From: a bacterium
GTDB taxonomy: Bacteria; Hydrothermota; DG-26; JAUXAN01
Length of the DNA stretch: 39,752 bases
Direction: 5' to 3'
NCBI GenBank assembly: GCA_030619885.1
Contig: JAUXAN010000023.1
Coordinates: forward strand, 1-39,752
Every line of letters starts with the position of its first letter. Position 1 is the stretch's first letter. Under the pieces are notes generated by a model that saw only the letters and a list, made by a program, of their open reading frames with translations, ran no database searches and was not told where the DNA came from. The position numbers were made by a program, and so were the translations under genes. Shown here piece by piece: positions 16,371 to 25,117 of this stretch.

Positions 16371-19300
16371 TTAACCGACACCCGCCTTTATAGATTCTAA
16401 TCCTGCATCGATCATTACAAGTGTCTGTTCTGATTTGAATCCAAGTTGTTGCATCGCCCCTGATGGGCAAGCACTTGCACAGTTTCCACAGCCTTTACAC
16501 ATCGCCTTGTTGATTTGAGAAAGTCTCTTCCCCTCTTTTTCAACAACTTGCGGAGCGTCATAGGGACAAACAGATACACACATCCCACAACCCGAACAGA
16601 CATTTTCATTTACAGAAGCAGTAATCGCCTCTGCTTCATACTTGTCTTTTGAGATAATTGTGCCTGCCCTTGCGGCAGCAGCTTTAGATTGAGAAATAGT
16701 TTCATCAATAGTCTTTGGTGAATGTGCTAGACCAGCAAGGAAAACGCCTTCTGTAGAAAAATCAACGGGCCTTAACTTAACATGCGCCTCTAAGAAGAAT
16801 TTGTCTTCATTTAAGGGGACTTTTAGCATCTGCGATATATCGGGTGCATCGGCTCGAGGAACTATTGCAGGTGCAAGAACTATAAGGTCTGGCTCTATTA
16901 CAAGATAGCTACCTAAAATGGGATCCTTTACTTTAACTCGCAAGCCATTGCTCTTGTGCTCCTGTGCTCCTGTGCTCCTGTGCTCCGATGTACTTGTTTC
17001 TACAACGGGTTTTTCTTCTTCCTCATATCTTATGAAGGTTATTCCATTATCCCTTGCCTTCTGATAATATTCTTCAAGGAATCCATAAGTTCTGACATCT
17101 CTGTATAAGATGTATATATCTACTTTTGGGTTGAGTTCCTTTAGTTTAAGTGCATTTTTGATTGCTTCTTGACAGCATACCCGTGAGCAATATGGATGTT
17201 CATCATCTCTTGAACCAACACATTGAATCATAACTACAGTTTTCGGTAATCGGTAATCGGTTTTCGCTTTGTTCGCCTTGCGCTTTGCCGGTTTCTCCGA
17301 TAACCGATCCTCGACAATCGATAATCGTTTTTCTAATTCGAATTGGGTAATAACTCGCTCATCCTCTCCGTACAAATACTCTTTCTGCTTTAATTCCTCA
17401 GCACCTGTAGTTACCACAATAATACCGTGCTCTATTTCGTTACTCCGGTGCTCCTGTGCTCCAGTGCTCTGGTCCTCTGGAGCACTGGAGGACTTGTCAA
17501 CTGGAGCACCTACTATTCGCGTCTTATAATTGCCTATATATCCTTCAATATTTTCAATGCTCGCCTCTTTATATACTTTGACTTTCGGATGATTTTCTAC
17601 CTTCTCAATCAGTGAATGCAGATATTCTTGAACATCTCCACCTTGTATCGTGTAGTAAAGACTTTTTAGGTTTCCACCAAGTTCTTTTTCTCTCTCAACA
17701 ATCGAAACTTCAAATCCTTGTTCAGCAATGGAAAGAGCTGCCTCCATTCCAGCAAGTCCTCCACCAATGACTAATCCTTTCTGAATAACATCAAGTTCAA
17801 CAATAGGTAAAGGCTCTAATAGTCGTGACTTACTAACAGCCATCCGAACAAGATACTTTGCCTTCTCTGTAGCTTTCTTTGGTTCATTCATATGAACCCA
17901 ACTGCACTGATCTCTGATATTAGCCATCTCAAATAAACGGGGATTTAATCCAGACTCTTTCAAGGTCTCCTGAAAAAGTGGCTCATGTGTCCTTGGCGAG
18001 CATGACGCAACTACTACACGGTTTAAATTGTGTTCCTCTATTACCTGTTTCATCTTTTGTTGGGTATCCTGTGAACAGGTAAAGAGATTATCTTCAGCGT
18101 AAGTAACACCAGGTAATGTTTTTGCATATTCTACAATAGAGGGAACATCTACCACGCGACCTATATTTATTCCACAATGGCACACAAATACACCTATCCT
18201 TGGAGACTCACCACTAAGATCGCGCTCTGGTGGATATGTCTTTTCAACAATTTCTGTACCCCTGACATCTGAAAGCAACTCTGCTGCAGAAGCTGCTGAT
18301 CCAGACGCCTGCATTACAGTTTCAGGAATATCTTTTGGAGATGATGAAGTGCCACATATAAATATCCCGTCTCGTGTTGTTTCAATAGGTAAAAATCTTG
18401 CCGTTTTAAAGAAATTATGCGCGTTCAATCTAACCCCAAATTTGTCTGAAAGTGCCTGAATCCCCTCCGAAGGCTTAAATCCAACAGAAAGCACTACCAG
18501 GTCAAATTCCTCGGACAGCTGTTTGCCGTCTTCTTTAGTATAATAAACTAAAACATTTCCAGATTCTTCTGCTTCTTCAATTTTTCCTACTCTTGATCTA
18601 ATAAATCTTACTCCGTAGTCTTGTTTTGCCTTTTCATAATATTTATCGAAATCTTTTCCGTGTGCACGAATGTCCATAAAGAAAATAGTAGGTTCAATGT
18701 CTTTTGCATGCTCCTTTGTAATAATTGTCTCTTTGAGGGCATACATACAACAGACGGAAGAGCAGTATAAATTATTAGAGTCTTCATCTCTTGAACCCAC
18801 ACACTGTATCCACGCTATTCTCTTCGGTAATTTGCCATCTGATGGCCTCTGCACGTGTCCCTGATAAGGGCCGGAAGCAGCCAAAATCCGTTCAAATTGG
18901 ATGCTGGTAATGACATTTCGATGTTTCCCGTATCCATACTCGTGTTTAATCGATGGATTAAATTTATCTGCTCCCAGTGCTAAGATAATGGATCCCACAT
19001 TGATTTCTAAGTGTTCCCCAGTCATCGAATGAAGTACTGCGTCTGCATCACATACTCGTTCACATTCTAAACATTCTGAACAAAGTCCACACTCCAGACA
19101 TCTGTCCACTTCTTCAAGTGCCATTTCCTCCGTAAATCCTAAATCTATCTCTTTGAAATCCTTTATCCTTTCTTCTACCGGCAATACTGGCATAATCTGG
19201 CGCTCTTTTTTTTCAATGAATTTCGAAATTTCTCTTGAAGGAAGTTCTTCAGTCGACTCCCCTCTACCCTCTTTGATATCATCACCTCTCAGGAACCTAT

Positions 19301-20963
19301 CTATAGATATAGCCGCTTCATGCCCTTGTCCAACAGCTTCAACAACTGATGCAGGTCCTTTCACTGCATCACCACCTGCAAAAAATCCATTTGCATCAGT
19401 AGCAAGAGTTACTGGATCACACGCAATAGTTCCATATCTGGTAATATTTACTCCAGTCTCTTCAAGGAATGAAAAATCAGAGACCTGGCCAATAGCTATG
19501 ATCACTGTATCACACTCAATAGAAGTTTTTATATTTTCATCAACTTTAGGACTAAATCTACCTTCTGAATCAAAAACAGAGGTGCATTTAATGAGGTCTA
19601 ACCTCCTAATTTTACCATCCTCACCCACGATTCTTTTCGGACCCCATGAGGGATGAAGTTTTACCCTCTCTTCAACTGCTGCCTCAATTTCCCACTCATG
19701 TGCTGGCATCTCTCTTCTTGACTCAAGACATGTAAGATGAACTTCAGATGCTCCAAGTCTTAGAGAGCACCTTGCTACATCAATGGCTACATTTCCACCG
19801 CCAATAATTGCTATCTTTTTGCCTATTTTTACTTCTTCGCCAGTATTTACACTTTTCAAAAACTCGAGCCCGAGGAAGACCCCAAGAAGGTCGGTACCTC
19901 CTATTCTAAGAGCTTTTCCCTTTTGGGCACCAACAGCTAAAAAGAATGCTTTATAGCCTTCCTTTTCGAGTTTCTCAAAGTCCTTTTTGGAAGTAATGGG
20001 GGTATTAGTTTTAAGTTCAACTCCATTTTTTAGGACCTCATTAATCTCCCATTCTATTTGATCTCTTGGTAACCTGTAAGGGGGGATACCCATCCTCATC
20101 ATCCCACCAGGTTTTTCTGTAGCTTCAAATATTGTCACAGGATAGCCAAGATTAGTTAGGAAATATGCACAAGCTAAGCCAGAAGGACCAGCTCCTATAA
20201 TAGCAATTTTTTCTTCTTTCTTCTCAATATTTTTCGGTTCCTCGGCTTGAAGTTCTTCTTTGTGAGTAAACACATAGTCTAAAATAAATCTCTTCAAGTT
20301 CATAATAGCTATAGGCTCATCGTATTCTCCTCTCTTGCACTTGTCTTCACAAGGATGATGGCAAACCCTCCCACAAATTGCTGGAAAAGGAAGATTTTCT
20401 CTTATCAAATTGTAAGCTTCCTTATATTTTTTCTCTCTAATAAGAGCAATATAGCCTTGAGCGTGCGTACCTGCGGGGCAGGTCTCCTGACATTGGGGCC
20501 TTGATTTTTTATCTATAGCAAAAGCATTGGGATAAGCCTGAGGATAGAGCCTAAAGACTGCTTTTCGGTCCACAAGAGATTCATCAAATTCAGATACTAC
20601 ATGTACTGGACAAGCTTTTTCACATTCCCCACAACCAGTGCATTTATCAATGTCAATAAATCTTGGGCGTTTGAATATTTTTACTTTAAAATCTCCAGCT
20701 TTTCCAGTAACTTCTTCTATCTCAGAGGAGGGTAAGAATTCAATATTTAAATGTCTCCCAAACTCCACAAGTTTAGGTGATATAATGCACATTGCACAAT
20801 CGTTGGTTGGGAATGTTTTATCAAGCTGAGACATGATACCACCAATAGCAGGAGAATCCTCAACAAGAAAAACTTTAAATCCTGAGTTTGCTAAATCCAG
20901 TGAAGACTGGATCCCTGCGATTCCTCCACCAACTACTAAAACAGCACCAGTCTTATTTTTCAT
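16371..20963 (-). CDS. hdrA: HdrA-d: giant HdrA with embedded GltD/NfnB-like flavodomain
   Basis: A 1530-aa flavin/iron-sulfur protein. Domain order: HdrA FAD module 1 (VLVVGGGIAGIQSSLDLA; CAMCIISPKLVE), ferredoxin motif CTGCGECEKACP (108-119), a complete GltD/NfnB-like insertion (about 150-600), the rest of module 1, HdrA module 2 (LVIGGGLAGMEAALSIA, about 1065), and two C-terminal [4Fe-4S] motifs (from Cys1456 and Cys1489). The insertion has CPAGTHAQGYI, CGRVCHHPCEDKC, an FAD loop IAIIGAGPSGLACA and a NAD(P)H loop IAIIGGGNVAIDVARCSLRLGA. So it could feed electrons directly from NAD(P)H. Three micro-repeat islands interrupt module 2 in frame. No Shine-Dalgarno is obvious at the ATG. HdrL-type large HdrA proteins of sulfate reducers are the nearest analogues I know. 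Confidence 0.92.
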   Translation of the reverse strand: MKNKTGAVLVVGGGIAGIQSSLDLANSGFKVFLVEDSPAIGGIMSQLDKTFPTNDCAMCIISPKLVEFGRHLNIEFLPSSEIEEVTGKAGDFKVKIFKRPRFIDIDKCTGCGECEKACPVHVVSEFDESLVDRKAVFRLYPQAYPNAFAIDKKSRPQCQETCPAGTHAQGYIALIREKKYKEAYNLIRENLPFPAICGRVCHHPCEDKCKRGEYDEPIAIMNLKRFILDYVFTHKEELQAEEPKNIEKKEEKIAIIGAGPSGLACAYFLTNLGYPVTIFEATEKPGGMMRMGIPPYRLPRDQIEWEINEVLKNGVELKTNTPITSKKDFEKLEKEGYKAFFLAVGAQKGKALRIGGTDLLGVFLGLEFLKSVNTGEEVKIGKKIAIIGGGNVAIDVARCSLRLGASEVHLTCLESRREMPAHEWEIEAAVEERVKLHPSWGPKRIVGEDGKIRRLDLIKCTSVFDSEGRFSPKVDENIKTSIECDTVIIAIGQVSDFSFLEETGVNITRYGTIACDPVTLATDANGFFAGGDAVKGPASVVEAVGQGHEAAISIDRFLRGDDIKEGRGESTEELPSREISKFIEKKERQIMPVLPVEERIKDFKEIDLGFTEEMALEEVDRCLECGLCSECLECERVCDADAVLHSMTGEHLEINVGSIILALGADKFNPSIKHEYGYGKHRNVITSIQFERILAASGPYQGHVQRPSDGKLPKRIAWIQCVGSRDEDSNNLYCSSVCCMYALKETIITKEHAKDIEPTIFFMDIRAHGKDFDKYYEKAKQDYGVRFIRSRVGKIEEAEESGNVLVYYTKEDGKQLSEEFDLVVLSVGFKPSEGIQALSDKFGVRLNAHNFFKTARFLPIETTRDGIFICGTSSSPKDIPETVMQASGSAASAAELLSDVRGTEIVEKTYPPERDLSGESPRIGVFVCHCGINIGRVVDVPSIVEYAKTLPGVTYAEDNLFTCSQDTQQKMKQVIEEHNLNRVVVASCSPRTHEPLFQETLKESGLNPRLFEMANIRDQCSWVHMNEPKKATEKAKYLVRMAVSKSRLLEPLPIVELDVIQKGLVIGGGLAGMEAALSIAEQGFEVSIVEREKELGGNLKSLYYTIQGGDVQEYLHSLIEKVENHPKVKVYKEASIENIEGYIGNYKTRIVGAPVDKSSSAPEDQSTGAQEHRSNEIEHGIIVVTTGAEELKQKEYLYGEDERVITQFELEKRLSIVEDRLSEKPAKRKANKAKTDYRLPKTVVMIQCVGSRDDEHPYCSRVCCQEAIKNALKLKELNPKVDIYILYRDVRTYGFLEEYYQKARDNGITFIRYEEEEKPVVETSTSEHRSTGAQEHKSNGLRVKVKDPILGSYLVIEPDLIVLAPAIVPRADAPDISQMLKVPLNEDKFFLEAHVKLRPVDFSTEGVFLAGLAHSPKTIDETISQSKAAAARAGTIISKDKYEAEAITASVNENVCSGCGMCVSVCPYDAPQVVEKEGKRLSQINKAMCKGCGNCASACPSGAMQQLGFKSEQTLVMIDAGLESIKAGVG
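16941..17003. repeat. in-frame GGAGCACAGGAGCAC island in HdrA-d (island C)
   Basis: Four tandem CTCCTGTG units (coding strand CACAGGAG) encode STSEHRSTGAQEHKSNG at residues about 1323-1340, between a conserved strand and LRVKVKDPILG. Confidence 0.75.
17244..17327. repeat. in-frame CGGTAATCGG island in HdrA-d (island B)
   Basis: Encodes residues about 1213-1240, between the conserved FELEKRL and KTVVMIQCVGSRD. It consists of CGGTAATCGGTAATCGG-like words and their CCGATAACCGAT complements. HdrA-c carries a different island at the same position. Confidence 0.75.
17436..17510. repeat. in-frame GGTGCTCCTGTGCTCC island in HdrA-d (island A)
   Basis: Encodes residues about 1152-1176 between GNYKTR and IEHGIIVVTTGA. 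The units are CTCCGGTG, CTCCTGTG, CTCCAGTG, CTCTGGTC. They end in an inverted version (GGAGCACTGGAGGAC), so it is partly palindromic. Confidence 0.75.
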
Positions 20964-20965
20964 AC

Positions 20966-21060
20966 TTATTCAATGCAAAATTATCAATTAGCAATTATCA
21001 TCTCAAAATAAGTTTACATTACTAATTGTCCATTGTTAATTGCTAATTTTAAATTGTTTA
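20966..21060. repeat. AATTAGCAATTATC micro-repeat spacer
   Basis: ATCAATTAGCAATTATC and CTAATTGTCCATTG followed by TTAATTGCTAATTTT are imperfect tandem and inverted words filling the spacer between HdrC and HdrA-d. A related word forms the 3' end of the FlxB-like gene. Confidence 0.55.
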
Positions 21061-21519
21061 TTTTAATCTTCTATTTACCATAGATTTTATCCGATTACAC
21101 TGCCTTTTAGTAGGCTTCAAGAGATATTTTACCATATTGCATCTCAAATCCTGGGTAAATTTGTCCAATTCCTCTATTTCCGAAAGTCTCTCTTTCAGGA
21201 TATATCCTTCTTTTACTGCCATTTCACGCAGAATTTCCATCACATCGGCAAATTTCACATTCTGTGGACACCTGGCATAACAGGTATAACATCTTTGGCA
21301 CATCCATATAATATCCGACGAAAGAACCTCTTTGCGCATCCCAAGTACTGCCATTCTGATAATCTTTCTTGGGTCGTAATCTTCATTAACTTCTGCTACA
21401 GGACAGGATGCTGTGCAGGTCCCACAGGCGAAACATCTTTTAAAATTTTCTGCCCCAGGCTGTGATGCGATTTCATATTTAAATTTTGAGTCAAGATCTG
21501 AAAGCTTAATCTCTTCCAT
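21058..21519 (-). CDS. hdrC: HdrC-like [4Fe-4S] subunit
   Basis: Soluble 153-aa ferredoxin-like subunit of heterodisulfide-reductase complexes. Two complete [4Fe-4S] motifs are present: CFACGTCTASCP and CQRCYTCYARCP. YDPRKIIRMAVLGM and MREMAVKEGY-type helices lie between and after them, as in HdrC. The ATG at 21519 is supported by GGAGG six bases upstream; a TTG four codons earlier overlaps that Shine-Dalgarno and is unlikely. HdrC normally partners HdrB, but no CCG-domain protein is encoded anywhere in this window, so its terminal acceptor is unclear. It lies between the FlxA-like gene and HdrA-d. Confidence 0.92.
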   Translation of the reverse strand: MEEIKLSDLDSKFKYEIASQPGAENFKRCFACGTCTASCPVAEVNEDYDPRKIIRMAVLGMRKEVLSSDIIWMCQRCYTCYARCPQNVKFADVMEILREMAVKEGYILKERLSEIEELDKFTQDLRCNMVKYLLKPTKRQCNRIKSMVNRRLK

Positions 21520-21544
21520 TATTTCCTCCAATAAGTTGAGAGAC

Positions 21545-21603
21545 TAAGAAATTTAAATGTCCCGATTTTCCTAATTTCCATTTTCTCATTTTCCATATTT
21601 TCG
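21545..21603. repeat. TTTCCTAATTTCCATTTTC micro-repeat spacer
   Basis: GATTTTCCTAATTTCCATTT and TCTCATTTTCCATATTTTCG, an imperfect TTTCCAT array between FlxA-like and HdrC genes; the same words occur at 5575-5600. Confidence 0.5.
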
Positions 21604-22431
21604 TCATTCCTCCATCGGCAACTTCTGCAGTTCTGCATATGAAAATACGGGTCCATCCACACATACATATTTTGGACCAATATTACACCTTCCACATTTC
21701 CCAACTCCGCACTTCATTCTCCGCTCAAGTGAGGTATAAATCCTCTCAGGTGGAAATTCAAGTTCCGAAAGCACAGGCAGTGTATATTTTATCATAATAG
21801 GCGGACCACAGACTACAACCCAAGCATTTTGGGGTGATGGAGCTACTTCCTTCGTCACCGTTGGCACAAAACCTACTCTCTTATTCCAGCCAGAAACTGC
21901 CTCATCAATTGTTAGATGTAGTTTTAGATCATCTCTTTTTTCCCACTGAGCTAATTCATTCTGATAAAGGAGTAATCCCGGTCTCCGTGCACCATATATG
22001 ACTGTAATATCTTTAAAATCTTGCCTCTTTGCTAAGAGATAGACTGTAAGTGCTCTCAGTGTAGTAAACGCAAATCCTCCTCCAATGATAACAACATTAC
22101 ATCCCTTGAATTTCTCTACTGGATAACTGTTTCCAAGAGGTCCTCTAAGTCCAATTGGTTCCCCTTCTTCAAGCCAATGAATGGCAGTAGTAACAACGCC
22201 CACTCTATTAACAGTGAACTTTAAAAATTCTTTCTCGGTTGGTGAAGAGGCGATACCAAAAGGCGCTTCGCCTTTGCCCAGGATAGAGAGTTGACAGAAC
22301 TGTCCTGGCAGAAATTCAAATCTTTCTTCTTCATTACAAAAAACCAGATCATAGGTCCTGAGGGTCTTATCATCCGATTCCACTGTTATCTTCTTTGCCT
22401 TCACCGGAACTGGTATATATGGATTCTCCAT
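21604..22431 (-). CDS. FlxA/HydG-like FAD- and NAD(P)-binding reductase subunit
   Basis: Ferredoxin-NADP-reductase-fold protein related to sulfhydrogenase gamma subunits and FlxA of Flx-Hdr complexes. It would oxidise or reduce NAD(P)H and exchange electrons with the neighbouring iron-sulfur subunits. An FAD domain (about 1-100; FLPGQFCQLSI, FGIASSP) is followed by the nucleotide-binding domain (NVVIIGGGFAFTTLRAL, VVVCGPPIM). The C-terminus has a [2Fe-2S] motif, CGVGKCGRCNIGPKYVC (about residues 241-257). At 275 aa it is complete. No hydrogenase large or small subunit is nearby, so this fits NAD(P)H-driven (Flx-type) rather than H2-driven input. Confidence 0.9.
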   Translation of the reverse strand: MENPYIPVPVKAKKITVESDDKTLRTYDLVFCNEEERFEFLPGQFCQLSILGKGEAPFGIASSPTEKEFLKFTVNRVGVVTTAIHWLEEGEPIGLRGPLGNSYPVEKFKGCNVVIIGGGFAFTTLRALTVYLLAKRQDFKDITVIYGARRPGLLLYQNELAQWEKRDDLKLHLTIDEAVSGWNKRVGFVPTVTKEVAPSPQNAWVVVCGPPIMIKYTLPVLSELEFPPERIYTSLERRMKCGVGKCGRCNIGPKYVCVDGPVFSYAELQKLPMEE

Positions 22432-22534
22432 AACTAATTCAGGTTAAAATTAGCACTGTCTTTGGTAGAGCATTTACAAGTTTGATGATTCGTACTGCAA
22501 AATCAAGCAAACGCTCTGCCAAATTATCTCCTCT

Positions 22535-22582
22535 TTTTCTCATTTTTCATTGCTAATTGTTAATTTTACATTTTTAATTGTG
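22535..22582. repeat. AT-rich micro-repeat at the 3' end of the FlxB-like gene
   Basis: TTTCTCATTTTTCATTGCTA and ATTGTTAATTTTACATTTTT overlap the last codons (KLTISNEK) and the stop of the FlxB-like gene. The gene's C-terminus seems to be written by the island. Confidence 0.45.
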
Positions 22583-23628
22583 TTTATAACTTCTCTTATG
22601 TCCATATTTACAGGACAGCTTCTTATACATCTCCCACAACCAACGCACCCGAAATCTCCAAGATTTTCCACAAAGTAATTAAATTTGTGCATTATGCGCT
22701 GCCTCATCCTTTCTTTTGAACTCGGTCTTGGGTTATGTCCGGATGCCTCTTTTGTAAACAGTGAAAACATACAAGAGTCCCATACCCGAATACGCTTACC
22801 TCGGGCATTTCCTGCTCTTTCGTCTTGAATATCAAAGCAATAGCAGGTAGGACACAAATAACTACAAGCTGCGCAAGAGAGACACTTATAAGCAATCTCA
22901 TTCCATACAGGGTTATCCCATAGAGTATCTAAACCTTCTTTTAAAGAAGTAATATCAACCGGTTCACTCAATGTTGATTCGGCTTCCTTCCTGACAGTCG
23001 ATGCTCTTTTTATATCAACTTTTGCAGCCTTTTGTATGGGCAACCCTTTGGTTTTTATAAATTCTTCTCCATTCTGACTGCAGGGTTCAACAAGAAAATC
23101 TTCACCAATATCTGTGAGCAAGAGATCTGAGCCTTCTTTGGTGAATGGCCCACCGTTTAACCAATTACAAAAACATGTGGACAACGGGTAATTGCAGCCA
23201 ATAGTGAATATCAATGCATTGGTGCGTCTATTTATCCAGTAAGCATCCTTATATCCAGAACATTTCGCAACATTGCGCTCCATACCAAAAAGTCTGTCGA
23301 GGAGAGAAAAACTCTTTACATCACAGGGGCTTGCACCAAAAATGGCTATTTTATCGGTGTTCGGTGTTCGGTATTTGGTGTTCGGTTGCTCTGGAGGAGA
23401 TATTTTCCCTTCTTTATAAGTAAATAGGGTCTCGGTCTGAGGGAAGAATATCTCTTTAGGTGGTCTATCTGTATTATGAGAGTTGATAGTTGGAAGGTGG
23501 GAGTCGGAAGTTACTTCCTTAAAAGAACTTACTCCATCTGACTCAACAGGGATAAATACTCTATATTCTTTTGTCAGACTATCAATAAGTTCCTTTAAAC
23601 GTTTCTTTTTTATCTTGAAAGCAGCCAT
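22540..23628 (-). CDS. FlxB/HydB-like [4Fe-4S] electron-transfer subunit
   Basis: Iron-sulfur protein resembling sulfhydrogenase beta subunits (Fer4_22 type) and FlxB. The N-terminal half has IAIFGASPCDVKSFSLLDR, the P-C-D motif shared with FrhB/HydB proteins, and FTIGCNYPLSTCFC. The C-terminal half has two [4Fe-4S] motifs, CLSCAACSYLCPTCYC and CVGCGRCIRSCP, separated by RVWDSCMFSLFTKEASGHNPRP-like family sequence. It would pass electrons from the FlxA-like flavoprotein onwards. An in-frame CGGTGTTCGG island (encoding PNTKYRTPNTD) is inserted just before the conserved KIAIFGASPCD strand. At 362 aa it is near family length. Confidence 0.9.
   Translation of the reverse strand: MAAFKIKKKRLKELIDSLTKEYRVFIPVESDGVSSFKEVTSDSHLPTINSHNTDRPPKEIFFPQTETLFTYKEGKISPPEQPNTKYRTPNTDKIAIFGASPCDVKSFSLLDRLFGMERNVAKCSGYKDAYWINRRTNALIFTIGCNYPLSTCFCNWLNGGPFTKEGSDLLLTDIGEDFLVEPCSQNGEEFIKTKGLPIQKAAKVDIKRASTVRKEAESTLSEPVDITSLKEGLDTLWDNPVWNEIAYKCLSCAACSYLCPTCYCFDIQDERAGNARGKRIRVWDSCMFSLFTKEASGHNPRPSSKERMRQRIMHKFNYFVENLGDFGCVGCGRCIRSCPVNMDIREVINTIKNVKLTISNEK
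23354..23390. repeat. in-frame CGGTGTTCGG island in the FlxB-like gene
   Basis: TCGGTG, TTCGGTG, TTCGGTA, TTTGGTG, TTCGGTT units encode PNTKYRTPNTDK on the minus strand, immediately before a conserved Rossmann-like strand. Confidence 0.75.
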
Positions 23629-23666
23629 AGTTACAGTTCTACTTTTTTTAAATTAACACTCTCATT

Positions 23667-24671
23667 TTACATAATAAATTCTTCTTTATCGTCTTCATTA
23701 AAAGTCGCCATAGGTGGTGTAGCGTCTAAACTCAGACCTGCTGTATATCCAAATCTTTCTTTTATCTCTTTCTCAATTTTAATTCCAAGCGGTGCAAGGT
23801 CTACGTGAGTGGGACATGCCCTTATGCAAGCACCACATCCTACACATCTGCCCGCAGTATCTAACATCCGGGTTATGTGAAAAGTAAATGTGTCGGAAAA
23901 TTCGGTACTCTTCCCAAACCACTGAGGATTTGTCCGATCAACAACGCATTCTTCACAATAACAGAGGGGGCACGCATTCCTACATGCATAACATCTTATA
24001 CATTTGCTTATTTCATGCTCAAAATACTCCCATCTTTCACCAAAACTCAAGTTTTCAAGTTCGGTCATCGGTTCTTGCTTTTCGGTTTTTGCACCCGAAA
24101 CAGGTTCTCCAATAAAGCTATCATAGACAGAAGGGTCAGGATTGAGGCAGGTCTTACAGCTATCACAAAGAATATCGGATAGCTTCAATGCCTTTTTGAA
24201 ATCCTTCCCCTCAAACAGGACTTCGTCATCCTGGGGATTGTAGTTCAAAATCTCTTTGCCATTAAGTCTATCAGACACTTTCTTTAAATCGAGGATTCCA
24301 GTGCAAGCAATGCCAATCACTGTAATGTCTTCTTTTTTAACTTGTTTCTCCAGGATAAGTTGAACAATTGACCTCGCATCACATGCTTTTGCAATTATTC
24401 CTATCTTACAACGGTTCTCCATACGGACCGTAGGGTCGGTGTTCGGTTTTCGGTGTTCGGCACATTTTGACTTTTGTAGATATGTAGCTAAATTATTGCT
24501 ACAGGTAAGATCGAAGATTAAACTGTCCACATCTTTTTCCTCTCTGATAAAACAGGGTGTTGAGCGTAATGGGAGAGGACTCTTACTGTATCCGATAATA
24601 AGGTCTACCTTCTTCTCGGTTAAGAGTTTTCTCGCACACTCTTTTAATTCATTCTCTAATGATCGCATCAT
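23667..24671 (-). CDS. FlxC-like / FrhB-related [4Fe-4S] subunit
   Basis: Iron-sulfur protein with an N-terminal FrhB/HydB-related domain (IGIIAKACDARSIVQLI), a mid-region cysteine set (ILCDSCKTCLNPDP), and two C-terminal [4Fe-4S] motifs (CIRCYACRNACPLCYCEECV and CVGCGACIRACP). At 334 aa it fits the FlxC position between FlxB- and MvhD-like genes of Flx-Hdr clusters. Its start overlaps the stop of MvhD-2 (ATGATG around 24666-24671), so translation is coupled. An in-frame repeat insertion (residues about 71-86, encoding CAEHRKPNTDPTVRMENR) lies immediately before the conserved CKIGIIAKACDAR block. Confidence 0.85.
   Translation of the reverse strand: MMRSLENELKECARKLLTEKKVDLIIGYSKSPLPLRSTPCFIREEKDVDSLIFDLTCSNNLATYLQKSKCAEHRKPNTDPTVRMENRCKIGIIAKACDARSIVQLILEKQVKKEDITVIGIACTGILDLKKVSDRLNGKEILNYNPQDDEVLFEGKDFKKALKLSDILCDSCKTCLNPDPSVYDSFIGEPVSGAKTEKQEPMTELENLSFGERWEYFEHEISKCIRCYACRNACPLCYCEECVVDRTNPQWFGKSTEFSDTFTFHITRMLDTAGRCVGCGACIRACPTHVDLAPLGIKIEKEIKERFGYTAGLSLDATPPMATFNEDDKEEFIM
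24412..24463. repeat. in-frame island with 29-bp ATACGGACCGTAGGG element in the FlxC-like gene
   Basis: The element 24412-24440 (core ATACGGACCGTAGGGTCGG) matches 26331-26359 in HdrA-c at 28 of 29 positions, and both are read in the same frame (TDPTVRMENR). It is followed by TGTTCGGTTTTCGGTGTTCG repeats. Confidence 0.85.
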
Positions 24672-25117
24672 ACCCTTTTTACAAATCTCTTTGCTGGGCC
24701 AAGTTTTTTCACATCATCGGTGACTTTTTTTACAACCTGTGCAAATTTTTCTCCTTCACCAGCGGATACCCATGAGAATTGTACTCGACCTGGCTCAATT
24801 CCTATAAACTCTAATAATGTCTTTAAAATGGCAAACTTTCTTCGAGCATAGTAATTTCCTGAGATATAGTGGCAGTCTCCTGGATAACATCCAGAGACAA
24901 GTACCCCATCGAATCCATTCTGCAAACACTTCAATACAAAAATTGGGTTTATCCTGCCAGAACAGGGCACCCTTATAACTCGAATATTGGGCGGGTACTG
25001 GATTCTCGAGACCCCAGCTAAATCAGCACCAGCGTATGAACACCAGTTACATAAGAATGCAATTATTTTAGGTTGCCAGTTTCGGTGTTCGGTATTCGGT
25101 TTTCGGTGTTCGCTCAT
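24668..25117 (-). CDS. mvhD: MvhD/FlpD-type iron-sulfur subunit (MvhD-2, FlxD-like)
   Basis: MvhD-family [2Fe-2S]-type electron carrier, in the FlxD position of an Flx-Hdr set. The family core is intact: FLCNWCSYAGADLAGVSR, VPCSGRINP, SGCYPGDCHY, and VQFSWVSAGEGEKFA. The start at 25117 overlaps the stop of the four-helix-bundle gene (ATGA). The first 13 residues (MSEHRKPNTEHRN) are encoded by a CGGTGTTCGG island and are absent from the other two MvhD proteins here. The native start may therefore have been replaced. It is the most divergent of the three paralogs. Confidence 0.92.
   Translation of the reverse strand: MSEHRKPNTEHRNWQPKIIAFLCNWCSYAGADLAGVSRIQYPPNIRVIRVPCSGRINPIFVLKCLQNGFDGVLVSGCYPGDCHYISGNYYARRKFAILKTLLEFIGIEPGRVQFSWVSAGEGEKFAQVVKKVTDDVKKLGPAKRFVKRV
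25079..25113. repeat. CGGTGTTCGG island, right side of the four-helix-bundle gene
   Basis: TTTCGGTG, TTCGGTA, TTCGGTT, TTCGGTG, TTCG units overlap the start of MvhD-2 and the region just past the four-helix-bundle gene. Confidence 0.75.

Noticed and set aside
17269-17529. Plus-strand open frame opposite HdrA-d at the repeat islands
   Set aside because: It is antisense to a strongly conserved gene and its composition is the complement of the repeat units.
21058-24671. A [NiFe] sulfhydrogenase
   Set aside because: The beta- and gamma-like subunits are present, but there is no large subunit with CxxC nickel ligands and no small subunit; Flx-type is the better fit.
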